Shown here: positions 57,060-64,000 of the stretch, piece by piece
How the letters are laid out: each line of letters starts with the position of its first letter
Position numbering within the stretch: position 1 is the stretch's first letter
Source of the DNA: DASYQD01 sp963846495
GTDB lineage: Bacteria > Acidobacteriota > Thermoanaerobaculia > Multivoradales > JAIOJS01
Assembly: GCA_963846495.1 (NCBI GenBank)
Contig: CAWJWP010000024.1
Location: 62,001 to 126,000 of the forward strand
Reading direction: 5' to 3'
DNA length: 64,000 nt
The notes under the pieces: generated by a model
What the model was told of the DNA's origin: nothing
What the model saw: the letters and a program-made list of their open reading frames with translations, nothing else
The model's database searches: none
Program-made: the position numbers and the translations under genes

Positions 57060-58073
57060 ATGCGAGCGACGACGGCGCTGGTGGTCCTGACCTTGGTGAC
57101 GGGCGTCGTGTACGGCACGGCGGCCGCAGCCACCTCCGCCGAGCGCTGTGACACGCGCGGCCGGCGCTGCTCGACGCCGCCGTCGCGCTCGGCACCGCCG
57201 AAGGCCCTCACCGAGCGGACGCTCGCCGGCGCGCAGCGGCTGCGGCAGGGCGAGCGGATCGTCGTTCCCATCGTCTACCACTTGATGTACGGCTCCTACG
57301 TGCCGGGCCGGCCGGGTCAGGAACCCGACGACCTCGAGCACGCACCTCCGCTCGCGCTCGTCGAGCTGCAGACCGAGGTGCTGAATCGGGCGTTCCGCGG
57401 CACCAAGCTCTCCTTCGTCACCGCCGACGCCGAGCTGCGCAGCTTCGCCCCCTGGAAGACGCATCCCAACGCCGCATCGCCGCAGCCGCAAGACCTCGTC
57501 GCGATGGTCCACGACCTCAACGCCGAGCGGCGTGGGGTCTTGCACGTCTTCCTGCTCCGGCAGGAGGAATTCACCGCGGCACCGCCGGACACCAAGCGGA
57601 TGTTCGAGGACTTCCTCCGCCGCACCGACGGCATCCTGATGAACTGGGACTACCTGCCCTACGTGCCGGCGTTGCGCCCGGTCGCGGACCCGCACGTGCG
57701 GGACTTCTTCTTCGAAGGCGAGACCTTGGTGCACCTCGTCGGGCATTACCTGGGGCTGCTGCACACCTTCGAGCCTTGGCCGGGCGTGGGCGACGTCGCC
57801 ACCGAGGACGAGATCGACTGCACGGTCAAGTGCGCGCAGATCAGCGACCGCGTGCGCGACACGCCGGTGCACCGCCGGCTCGGGAGCACGGGATGCCTCC
57901 CTCTCGACACCTGCCCCGAGTATCCGGGCGTCGATCCGATCGCCAACTTCATGAATGCCGAGCCGGATGGCTGCACCAGCGAGCTCACCGCCGGGCAGAT
58001 CGAGCGCATGGAGCGCATGGTGCGGGCCTGGCGGCCGCACTTCATCGTGGACGCGCCCGCGAGCCCGCCGTAG
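57060..58073 (+). CDS. Second M43-like secreted protein, catalytic Glu missing
   Basis: 337 residues, a tandem paralogue of the preceding gene, starting five bases after its stop. Signal peptide (about 1-26, TAAAA-TS). Same layout: CDTRGRRCSTPPS, IVVPIVYHLMYGSY, LNRAFRGTKLSF, and ETLVHLVGHYLGLLHTFEPW with Leu again in place of Glu (residue 226). It has an extra insert before the cysteine-bearing region (VGDVATEDEIDCTVKC). NFMNAEPDGC and TAGQIERMERMVRAW match the paralogue. The shared loss of Glu means it predates the duplication. It converges on the deoxynucleoside kinase gene. Confidence 0.75.
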   Translation: MRATTALVVLTLVTGVVYGTAAAATSAERCDTRGRRCSTPPSRSAPPKALTERTLAGAQRLRQGERIVVPIVYHLMYGSYVPGRPGQEPDDLEHAPPLALVELQTEVLNRAFRGTKLSFVTADAELRSFAPWKTHPNAASPQPQDLVAMVHDLNAERRGVLHVFLLRQEEFTAAPPDTKRMFEDFLRRTDGILMNWDYLPYVPALRPVADPHVRDFFFEGETLVHLVGHYLGLLHTFEPWPGVGDVATEDEIDCTVKCAQISDRVRDTPVHRRLGSTGCLPLDTCPEYPGVDPIANFMNAEPDGCTSELTAGQIERMERMVRAWRPHFIVDAPASPP

Positions 58074-58085
58074 CGCCGCGCGGCG

Positions 58086-58742
58086 TCAGACCTTGCGCGC
58101 GCCCAAGGGCACGTAGTACTCGGTGCCCTTGACCGGCTTGCTGAGGACCTTCACCAGGTCTTCGAAGTCCTCGCTGCGGTGCACGAAGTCGATGTGCCGG
58201 GTGTCGACGACGAGCAGCGGCGAGCGGTTGTAGTAGTGGAAGTAGTGGTTGTAGGCGTCGATGAGCTGCGCCAGGTAGTCGCCGGAGAGGTTGCGCTCGA
58301 AGGGACGCTGGCGCCGCTTGACGCGCTCGATGCAGGTGTCGACGTCGGCGACGAGGTAGAGCATGAGGTCGGGCGTTCTCACCTGCGGCTCGAGCAGCTT
58401 GTAGAGCTTGTCGTAGAGCGCCAGCTCGTCGTCGCTCAAGTTGAGGTAGGCGAAGATGCGGTCCTTGTCGAAGGTGTAGTCGGCGAGGACGAGCTTCTCG
58501 AAGAGGCCGCGCTGGTGCACCTCCTGCTGCTGCCGATAGCGCGAGAGCAGGAAGTAGAGCTGGGTCTGGAAGGCGGTGCCCGGCCGGTCCTTGTAGAAGT
58601 CGGCGAGGAACGGGTTGCCGACGTCCTCGAGCAGCTTCACGCCCTCGAAGCGCTCGCACAGGCGCTCGACGAGGGTGGTCTTGCCGACCCCGATGGGCCC
58701 GTCGACGGCCAGGTAGTGGAAGGGGAGCTCGGCGGCGGTCAA
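58086..58742 (-). CDS. Deoxynucleoside kinase family protein
   Basis: 218 residues. P-loop HYLAVDGPIGVGKTTLVERL (about 12-28), the DExR-like region LLEDVGNPFLADFYKD, the ERS-equivalent LADYTFDKDRIFAYLN and LMLYLVADVDTCIERVKRR (LID with RRQRPFER). Phosphorylates deoxynucleosides (salvage). TAGACT (58757-58752) stands ten bases before TTG 58742, the start chosen; the longer frame upstream has no coding character. Some bacterial members are annotated as dGuo or dAdo kinases; specificity is not readable. Confidence 0.85.
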   Translation of the reverse strand: MTAAELPFHYLAVDGPIGVGKTTLVERLCERFEGVKLLEDVGNPFLADFYKDRPGTAFQTQLYFLLSRYRQQQEVHQRGLFEKLVLADYTFDKDRIFAYLNLSDDELALYDKLYKLLEPQVRTPDLMLYLVADVDTCIERVKRRQRPFERNLSGDYLAQLIDAYNHYFHYYNRSPLLVVDTRHIDFVHRSEDFEDLVKVLSKPVKGTEYYVPLGARKV

Positions 58743-58889
58743 GCCGGGCGGCAGTCTACTCCGGAAGCGCGGCGGCCGGGACGATTCCGCAGGGCCGCCG
58801 AGCGCCCGGGCAGCGCTTCGGGCACGAGCGTCGCATAAGTCGGTCCGACCGCTCGACGGACGAGCGACGAGACGAGGGGAGGAGGCACC

Positions 58890-59312
58890 ATGGGTCTGTT
58901 CGGCAAGAGCGACAAGGAAAAGGAGCGCGAGGAGCAGGCGAAGCACCAGGAGGCGCAGCGGAAGATGCAGGAGGCGCTGCGGCGCCGCCAGCAGGAGGAG
59001 GCGGCGAAGAAGCCCGCGGCGCCGGTAGCGGCCAAGCCCGCAGCCGCACCGCCACCGGCCGCCAAACCCGGCGCGCCGGCCGCTGGAGGTCCCCAGGCGG
59101 TGCCGGTGTCGCAGCCGGCCGCCGGGGCCGGCCAGACTTACACGGTGGCCAAGGGCGACAGCCTCTCCAAGATCGCCAAGAAGCACCTCGGCGACGCCAA
59201 CGCCTGGAAGAAGATCTACGAGGCCAACCGCGCCACGATCGGCGACGACCCCGACAAGATCTACCCCGGGCAGAAGCTGCAGATCCCGGGCGGCGGCGGC
59301 AAGCTGGCGTAA
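58890..59312 (+). CDS. LysM domain protein with coiled-coil N-terminus
   Basis: 140 residues. A charged helical N-terminus (MGLFGKSDKEKEREEQAKHQ and on to about 50), an Ala/Pro linker (about 50-85), then one LysM domain (about 88-135): YTVAKGDSLSKIAKKHLGDA, WKKIYEANR, IYPGQKLQIPG. No signal peptide is visible, so it is a cytoplasmic or non-classically located LysM protein, similar to YgaU/LysM-BON relatives without BON. SD GGGGAGGAGG. Converges on mqnE across a hairpin. Confidence 0.8.
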   Translation: MGLFGKSDKEKEREEQAKHQEAQRKMQEALRRRQQEEAAKKPAAPVAAKPAAAPPPAAKPGAPAAGGPQAVPVSQPAAGAGQTYTVAKGDSLSKIAKKHLGDANAWKKIYEANRATIGDDPDKIYPGQKLQIPGGGGKLA

Positions 59313-59322
59313 GGCACAGCGG

Positions 59323-59350
59323 CGGGGCACGGCCGACGGGTCGTGCCCCG
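59323..59350. terminator. Hairpin between convergent lysM and mqnE genes
   Basis: CGGGGCACG (59323-59331) pairs perfectly with CGTGCCCCG (59342-59350) across a ten-base loop. No T-tract on either side. Confidence 0.5.
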
Positions 59351-59398
59351 GCTCGCGCGTTCAGGAGCGCGAGCTGCCGGCGCGGGACGAGGACGGCG

Positions 59399-60547
59399 TC
59401 AGGCCGTCGCGGCGACGGCGACCGCCGGCGCGGTCTCGCGAACGAGCGGCCGGTAGAGCGTGTCGCGCTCGACCGGCTCGAAGCCGGCGTCGCGCACGAT
59501 GCGCACGATCTCGCTGCGCGACAGCGATTGCTCGGTCTCGGCGCCGGCCATGTGGTAGATCGTCTCCTCCACCACCGTGCCGTCGAGGTCGTCGGCGCCG
59601 AAGGAGAGCGCCACCTGCGCCAGCTTCGGCGTCACCATGACCCAATAGGCCTTCAAGTGCGGCACGTTGTCGAGCACCAGCCGTGAGGTGGCGATCGTGC
59701 GCAGGTCCTCGGTACCGGGGGTGTGGTACTTGAGGCCCATGTAGTTGTTCTCGGGGTGATAGGCGAGCGGGATGAAGCAGTTGAAGCCGCCCGTGTCGTC
59801 CTGCAGCGCGCGCAGCCGCAGCAGGTGGTCGACGCGGTGCTCGAGCCGCTCGACGTGGCCGTAGAGCATGGTGCAGTTGGTCTTGAGCCCCATGCCGTGC
59901 GCGACGCGGTGCACCTCGATCCACTCGTCGGCGTCGAGCTTGCCGTCGCAGATGATCTGCCGCACCTCGGGGTGGAAGATCTCGGCGCCGCCGCCGGGTA
60001 ACGAGCCGAGCCCGGAGGCCACGAGCCGGCGCAGCACCTCTTCGATCGACAGCTTCTCGCGCTTGGCGAACCAACCGATCTCGATGGCGGTGAACGCCTT
60101 CAGGTGCGCCTGCGGAAAGCGCTCCTTCAGGCCGCGCAGCATCTCCTCGTACCAGGCGAGGTCGAGGTCGGGGTGCAGGCCGCCGACGATGTGGAACTCG
60201 GTGACCGCGTTGCCGCCCTGCTGCGCCGCGTGCTCGTAGACCTGCTCGTGGCTCATCTGCCAGGCGTGCGCCTCGCCCTCGAGGGCGGCGAAGCTGCAGA
60301 ACTTGCAGTTGTAGGTGTAGACGCAGACGTTGGTGGGGTTGATGTGGCGGTTGACGTTGAAGTAGGCGACGTCGCCGTGGAGCCGCCGGCGCACCGCGTC
60401 GGCGAGCTTGCCCAGGTGCAGCAGGTGCGGCGTCGTGAAGCACTGCAGCGCGTCGGCCTCGTCGAGCCGGACGCCGTCGCGCACCTTCGCCGCGAGCTCG
60501 CGCAGCTCGGACGGGAAGGTCGCGGGTTCGATGGGACGCGGCGGCAT
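59399..60547 (-). CDS. mqnE: Aminofutalosine synthase MqnE (radical SAM, CofH-like)
   Basis: 382 residues. Converts 3-[(1-carboxyvinyl)oxy]benzoate and SAM to aminofutalosine in menaquinone synthesis. Sequence: NVNRHINPTNVCVYTYNCKF leading to CSFAA (cluster cysteines), ALQCFTTPHLLHLG, FHIVGGLHPDLDL, LPGGGAEIFHPEVR, TNCTMLYGH and CFIPLAYHPENNYM. The cysteines are spaced Cx5Cx2C where radical SAM enzymes usually have Cx3Cx2C. CofH is a close relative, so CofH is the alternative call. ATG 60547 follows TATACT by seven bases; a longer upstream frame is unlikely. Confidence 0.85.
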   Translation of the reverse strand: MPPRPIEPATFPSELRELAAKVRDGVRLDEADALQCFTTPHLLHLGKLADAVRRRLHGDVAYFNVNRHINPTNVCVYTYNCKFCSFAALEGEAHAWQMSHEQVYEHAAQQGGNAVTEFHIVGGLHPDLDLAWYEEMLRGLKERFPQAHLKAFTAIEIGWFAKREKLSIEEVLRRLVASGLGSLPGGGAEIFHPEVRQIICDGKLDADEWIEVHRVAHGMGLKTNCTMLYGHVERLEHRVDHLLRLRALQDDTGGFNCFIPLAYHPENNYMGLKYHTPGTEDLRTIATSRLVLDNVPHLKAYWVMVTPKLAQVALSFGADDLDGTVVEETIYHMAGAETEQSLSRSEIVRIVRDAGFEPVERDTLYRPLVRETAPAVAVAATA

Positions 60548-60560
60548 CGGGAGCAGTATA
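60548..60560 (-). promoter_or_regulatory. Candidate leaderless promoter of mqnE
   Basis: Minus strand TATACT (60560-60555), seven bases, ATG 60547. No Shine-Dalgarno. Confidence 0.55.
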
Positions 60561-60649
60561 TCGACCGGCCAGGGAGGACCTGCCCCCGATGCCGCCGTTC
60601 TCCAACCATCGAAGCGCGGTTTCAAGGCATTGCAGGCCATCGAGCGGGC

Positions 60650-60786
60650 TTACGGTGCCGGCGCGGCGGCTGACGCCTCGAGCGCCGCTAGGCGGGCGCG
60701 CAGCGCGGCGTTTCTGCCTCCAGGCCCTCGAGGGCGCGGTGCTGCTCGATGGCGTGGAGGAACAGCTGCGGTTGCACCGCGCTCAT
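60650..60786 (-). CDS. Tiny coiled-coil ORF coupled to beta-helix gene (one frameshift)
   Basis: About 45 residues: MSAVQPQLFLHAIEQHRALE, GLEA, then after one missing A in a short A-run near 60705 ENAALRARLAALEASAAA. It is a single heptad coiled coil. The ATG overlaps the stop of the beta-helix protein (ATGA at 60783-60786). Such coiled coils close many trimeric surface or tail proteins, so it may be a detached trimerisation segment. Without the frame correction the ORF is 35 codons. Low confidence as an independent gene. Confidence 0.4.
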
Positions 60787-62510
60787 GGGAAGTCGCCCGA
60801 CCACGGCACCAGGCTCCCGCTCTCGAAGCCGTCCGCGAACAGCACCGTCGTCTCGTCGGCGCCGGCGTCGGAGGTCCAATCGGCGGCGTTGGCGTGGTGC
60901 GGGTCGTCGTGGTCGCGGACGTCGCCCTCGGCGTCGAAGCGGTCCTGCGAAGGGCAGCGGTCGATGGCCGGCGAGGTGTGGCGCAGGTGCAGGTCGCCCG
61001 GAGGGTTGTAGAACTGCGGGTCGGCGATGAGCACGCCGGAGAGGTCGGTGCCGGGCGGCACCACCGCGAAGGGCGAGGCGTGGCGGCTGACCGAGCAAAA
61101 GAAGATCGGCGGGTTCACCCCGGCGTGAAAGGAGGCGAAGAAGGGCTCGGTCTCGTCGAGGACGAGGCCGGCGATCTGCAGCTCCGAGGACGTGCCCTGC
61201 CAGCGCAGGATGCCGCCGGCGAGGGTGTTGCCGGAAAACGAGAGGTTCTGCAGCCACAGCGCGCCCGGGCCGGAGAGCCCGAACAGCGCCGGCACCGCGT
61301 TGGTGTCGAAGGTGACGCCGTGCACGAACAGAATGCCGGCGTCCATGGCGAGCGTCACCGCGCCGCCGCTGCTCGCTTGGTGGTCGCGGATGCGCCCCGA
61401 GGTGAGAAAGACGGTGGCGTCGTCGAGGTAGAACGCGGCACCCTCGGCGGCGGTGTTGCGCTCGATCCTCGGAAAGCCGCCGAGCGTGGATTCGTCGCCG
61501 GGGTCGGGGCCGCCGGTGAACAGCCCGCCGTCGTTGCCCACCCAGGCGCCGCCCCCCTCGCCGAACGCGGCGTTGAAGTCGAGCGTGGCGTTGCGCAGGC
61601 GCACCAGGGTGCCGTCGACGAAGATCCCGGCGCCGCGCGTGGCCTGGTTGCTGTTGACCACCGACGGTGCGCCGGCGATGCCGGTGATGGTGTGCTCGAG
61701 CTCCTCGCCGCCCAGGTACAGCCCGCCGCCGTCCTGGCCGGCGAGGTTCGCCCCCACGCTGGTGGTGGCCTGGGGCGACGGGTTGTCCAGGATCACCTCC
61801 GCGTCGGGCGCGTAGATGCCGCCGCCGTCGAACAGGGCGGTGTTGACCAGCACGTTGCCGCCGCTCATCTCCACCAGCGCGCCGTTGCGGGCGGCCACCC
61901 CGCCGCCGTTGCGAGCGGCGTTGAGGGCGACCTGCGCGCCGCTGTACAGCTGCAGCGTGCCACGTTCGACGTAGATGCCGCCGCCCTCGCCGGTGGCGGT
62001 GTTGCCGTTGACCCGCGTGTCCATCAGCTCCAATTGGCTCGCCCGGCTGCCGCCGAAGAACCAGATCGCGCCGCCGTCGCCGTCGTAGGTGCCCTGCTGG
62101 GTGTTCACCTCCAGCTTGCGCAGGCTCACCAGGCCGGCGCCGCCCGAGAAGATGGTCAGCACCCGCGACCCCGACGCCGCCCGCACGTGCGAGAACCCTA
62201 CCGACAACGTGCTGCCGCAGCTGCCCACGTTGCCGACGATGGCGAAGTCGGTGCCGAGCACCGTGAAGGGCCCGGTGAAGGGGCCGGGGCCGACGAGGAA
62301 GATGACGTCGAAGCCGGCGCCGCCCACCGCGTCGTCGAGGGCCGGCTGCAGGCTGGCGTGGGTGCATGGCGCGGCGCCGCCGTTGCCGACCCAGTAGTTG
62401 GCGGCGCCGGCGGCGGCCGGCAGGAGCAGCAGTGGCACTGCGACGGCGGCGGCAATGCGACAGCCTCGAAGGAACGAGCGGCGCGCGGCGGCGATGGTGG
62501 TGGCTCTCAT
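60783..62510 (-). CDS. Secreted right-handed beta-helix protein with DGFESG tail
   Basis: 575 residues. Signal peptide (AVAVPLLLLPAAAGAA, about 20-38). From about 180 to 400 there are repeated GGG-type rungs of the polymorphic-outer-membrane-protein kind (GEGGGIYVERGTLQLYSGAQ, RNGGGVAARNGALVEMSGGN, FDGGGIYAPDAEVILDNPS, DGGGLYLGGEELEHTIT). A later globular part ends in TSPAIDRC and a DAGADE stretch typical of choice-of-anchor-Q proteins, then VLFADGFESGSLVPWS. That tail recurs in two other places here. Probably a surface adhesin or glycan-binding protein. Divergent from the second ECF sigma gene. Confidence 0.75.
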   Translation of the reverse strand: MRATTIAAARRSFLRGCRIAAAVAVPLLLLPAAAGAANYWVGNGGAAPCTHASLQPALDDAVGGAGFDVIFLVGPGPFTGPFTVLGTDFAIVGNVGSCGSTLSVGFSHVRAASGSRVLTIFSGGAGLVSLRKLEVNTQQGTYDGDGGAIWFFGGSRASQLELMDTRVNGNTATGEGGGIYVERGTLQLYSGAQVALNAARNGGGVAARNGALVEMSGGNVLVNTALFDGGGIYAPDAEVILDNPSPQATTSVGANLAGQDGGGLYLGGEELEHTITGIAGAPSVVNSNQATRGAGIFVDGTLVRLRNATLDFNAAFGEGGGAWVGNDGGLFTGGPDPGDESTLGGFPRIERNTAAEGAAFYLDDATVFLTSGRIRDHQASSGGAVTLAMDAGILFVHGVTFDTNAVPALFGLSGPGALWLQNLSFSGNTLAGGILRWQGTSSELQIAGLVLDETEPFFASFHAGVNPPIFFCSVSRHASPFAVVPPGTDLSGVLIADPQFYNPPGDLHLRHTSPAIDRCPSQDRFDAEGDVRDHDDPHHANAADWTSDAGADETTVLFADGFESGSLVPWSGDFP

Positions 62511-62564
62511 GCCGGAGACGCGTAGCAGCGGCGTCGCGACTGCCATCGCCCGCCGCGAGCGGGC

Positions 62565-62577
62565 TACACTGCCGCCG
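62565..62577 (+). promoter_or_regulatory. Candidate leaderless promoter of second ECF sigma gene
   Basis: TACACT (62565-62570), seven bases, GTG 62578. No Shine-Dalgarno. Confidence 0.5.
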
Positions 62578-63198
62578 GTGTCCCCCGAAGATGCGGCGCC
62601 CCCGGACGGGCGGGGCGTGGAGCCTGAGTCAGGCGAGGTGACGGCGCTGCTGCGCGCCTGGCGCGGCGGCGACGCCATGGCACACGAGGAGCTGCTGCGC
62701 CGCGTCTATGACGAGCTGAAGCGCGTGGCCGCGGCACAGCTGCGCGGCGAGCGCTCGGGCCACACGCTGCAGCCGACCGCGTTGGTGCACGAGGCCTTCA
62801 TGCGACTGCTCGGCCAGACCCGCGTCGACTGGCGCGACCGCACCCACTTCTTCGGCATCGCCGCGGCGATGATGCGGCGCGTGCTCGTCGACCACGCGCG
62901 CGCCCGCCTCGCCGACAAGCGCGCCCACCAGAAGGTGACGCTCACCGGCGGCGCCGAGGTTTTCGCGGACGAGGCGCTGCCGCCCGAGCGAATGCTCGAC
63001 CTCGACGGCGCGCTCGACCGCCTTGCCGCGTCGTTCCCGCGGCCGGCGCGCATCGTCGAGCTCCACTTCTTCGCCGGCCTCGAGTTCGCCGAGGTGGCGA
63101 CGGCGCTCGAGATCGCGCCGCGCACGGTGATGCGCGACTGGAGCTTCGCCCGCGCCTGGCTGCGCCGCGAGCTGGGCGGCGCCGCGGCGGTTTCGTAA
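62578..63198 (+). CDS. ECF sigma factor (TIGR02999-like), second copy
   Basis: 206 residues from GTG 62578. An acidic, Pro-rich N-terminus (VSPEDAAPPDGRGVEPE) precedes region 2 (VTALLRAWRGGDAMAHEELL, RVYDELKRVAAAQLRGERSG, LVHEAFMRLLGQ, MMRRVLVDHARARLADKR) and region 4 (FPRPARIVELHFFAGLEFAE, VATALEIAPRTVMRDWSFAR). Paralogous to the factor at 52517 and likewise followed by a Ser/Thr kinase gene 19 bases downstream. The family is controlled by kinases, so this kinase is the likely regulator. Confidence 0.9.
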   Translation: MSPEDAAPPDGRGVEPESGEVTALLRAWRGGDAMAHEELLRRVYDELKRVAAAQLRGERSGHTLQPTALVHEAFMRLLGQTRVDWRDRTHFFGIAAAMMRRVLVDHARARLADKRAHQKVTLTGGAEVFADEALPPERMLDLDGALDRLAASFPRPARIVELHFFAGLEFAEVATALEIAPRTVMRDWSFARAWLRRELGGAAAVS

Positions 63199-63217
63199 TG
63201 AAGAGTCGCAGCGCGCC

Positions 63218-64000
63218 ATGAGCGACGATCCGCGGCTGCCCGATCTCTTCGCCAGCGCCAGCGAGCTCGAGCCACACGCACGCGCGGCTTGGCTCGCGCA
63301 ACTCGGCCGCGACGAGCCGGCGCTCGCCCGCGAGCTCGCCGAGCTGCTCGCCGCCGGCACCGCGCCGGGCGACCTGCTCGACGGCTCGCCGCTCGCTTTC
63401 ACCGCCGAGCCCAAGCCGGCGGTGCCGCCGCGCATCGGTCCCTACCGCGTGCTGCGCGAGCTCGGCCGCGGCGGCATGGGCCGCGTCTTCCTCGCCGAGC
63501 AGCAGGGCGACGGCTTCGAGCGCACGGTGGCGTTGAAGCTCCTCGACGGCGCCGCGGCGACGTCGCAGCAGGCGCTGCGCCGCTTCGCGTCCGAGGTGCG
63601 CATCCTCGCCTCGCTCGAGCACCCCGGCATCGCCCGCTTCCTCGACGGCGGCCACAGTCCCGAAGGCGTCGCCTACCTGGCGCTCGAGTACGTCGAAGGC
63701 ACCGATCTCATGGCGCACGTCGCGGCGCGCGAGCTCGACGTCGAGGCGCGGCTCGCGCTCTTCCTCGCCATCCTCGACGCCGTCGCCTACGCCCACGCGC
63801 GCCGCGTCGTGCACCGCGACCTGAAGCCCGCCAACGTGCTGGTGGGGAGCGACGGCCGGCCGCGTCTGCTCGACTTCGGCATCTCGAAGCTCGTCGACGT
63901 CGACGCGGAGGGCATGCCGACGCAAACCGAGATGCGCGCGCTCACCCCCGCCTACGCCAGCCCGGAGCAGATCCGCGGCGACGCGGTCACCGCGGCATCG
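63218..64000 (+). CDS. Ser/Thr protein kinase, truncated by window end
   Basis: First 261 codons. An N-terminal helical segment (LPDLFASASELEPHARAAWL), then the kinase: GRGGMGRVFLAEQ, VALKLLDG (Lys), HRDLKPANVLVGS, LLDFGISKLVD, YASPEQIRGDAV. The usual kinase-associated membrane helix and TPR part would lie beyond 64000. It begins 19 bases after the second ECF sigma factor stop and repeats the module at 52517-55848. Confidence 0.9.
   Translation, partial: MSDDPRLPDLFASASELEPHARAAWLAQLGRDEPALARELAELLAAGTAPGDLLDGSPLAFTAEPKPAVPPRIGPYRVLRELGRGGMGRVFLAEQQGDGFERTVALKLLDGAAATSQQALRRFASEVRILASLEHPGIARFLDGGHSPEGVAYLALEYVEGTDLMAHVAARELDVEARLALFLAILDAVAYAHARRVVHRDLKPANVLVGSDGRPRLLDFGISKLVDVDAEGMPTQTEMRALTPAYASPEQIRGDAVTAAS

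Overview
The window is very GC-rich bacterial chromosome, densely packed on both strands. Gene content points to Acidobacteriota, probably Thermoanaerobaculia-like; this is inference from family content, because no rRNA is present. Pointers are two ECF-sigma plus Ser/Thr-kinase pairs (one kinase carrying TPRs), a futalosine-pathway radical SAM enzyme, several very large secreted multidomain proteins, TonB-dependent uptake, and the SxtJ / carbamoyltransferase / DUF5989 cassette. No phage, transposase, CRISPR or antibiotic cluster was seen.

Layout. 1-1090: a partial secreted gene and a two-gene module with a DUF6036-like nucleotidyltransferase. 1157-2826: eno-ftsB. 3019-5865: a sigma-54-like promoter, a secreted protein and a CPA2 antiporter. 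5996-9618: mfd, interrupted in frame by a palindromic element. 9661-10448: an uncharacterised overlapping gene pair. 10657-20586: a giant LVIVD/PKD/cytochrome c protein, two SurA-type chaperones and a subtilase. 20684-26514: TonB receptor, DUF1304 protein and a propeller-M28-PDZ peptidase. 26540-29227: toxin-antitoxin pair, transketolase, tRNA-Ser. 29506-38000: Usp and a surface-glycan region (two GT-C enzymes, an alkaline-phosphatase-superfamily lipoprotein, the carbamoyltransferase cassette). 38148-43698: PolX, APC permease, tRNA-Arg and two zinc-ribbon membrane proteins, one an S2P protease. 43737-50474: thiG, sorbosone-type dehydrogenase, PP2C phosphatase, EamA exporter, panBCD. 50745-58073: secreted proteins, sigma/kinase module and tandem M43-like proteins that lack the catalytic Glu. 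58086-64000: deoxynucleoside kinase, LysM protein, mqnE, beta-helix protein and a second sigma/kinase module running off the end.

Two window-wide patterns stand out. First, about twelve genes lack a Shine-Dalgarno and instead have a -10-like hexamer ending 6-8 nt before the start codon, the signature of leaderless transcripts. In two of them the only plausible start is ATC. Second, conserved genes (eno, ftsB, mfd, thiG, polX, the carbamoyltransferase and others) carry single-base frameshifts, mostly +1. This looks like residual assembly error rather than biology, and reading frames are annotated across the shifts.

Other signals are REP-like palindromes (one coding inside mfd), a recurrent C-terminal DGFExG..WS motif on secreted proteins, and a relic of a third M43-like paralogue.
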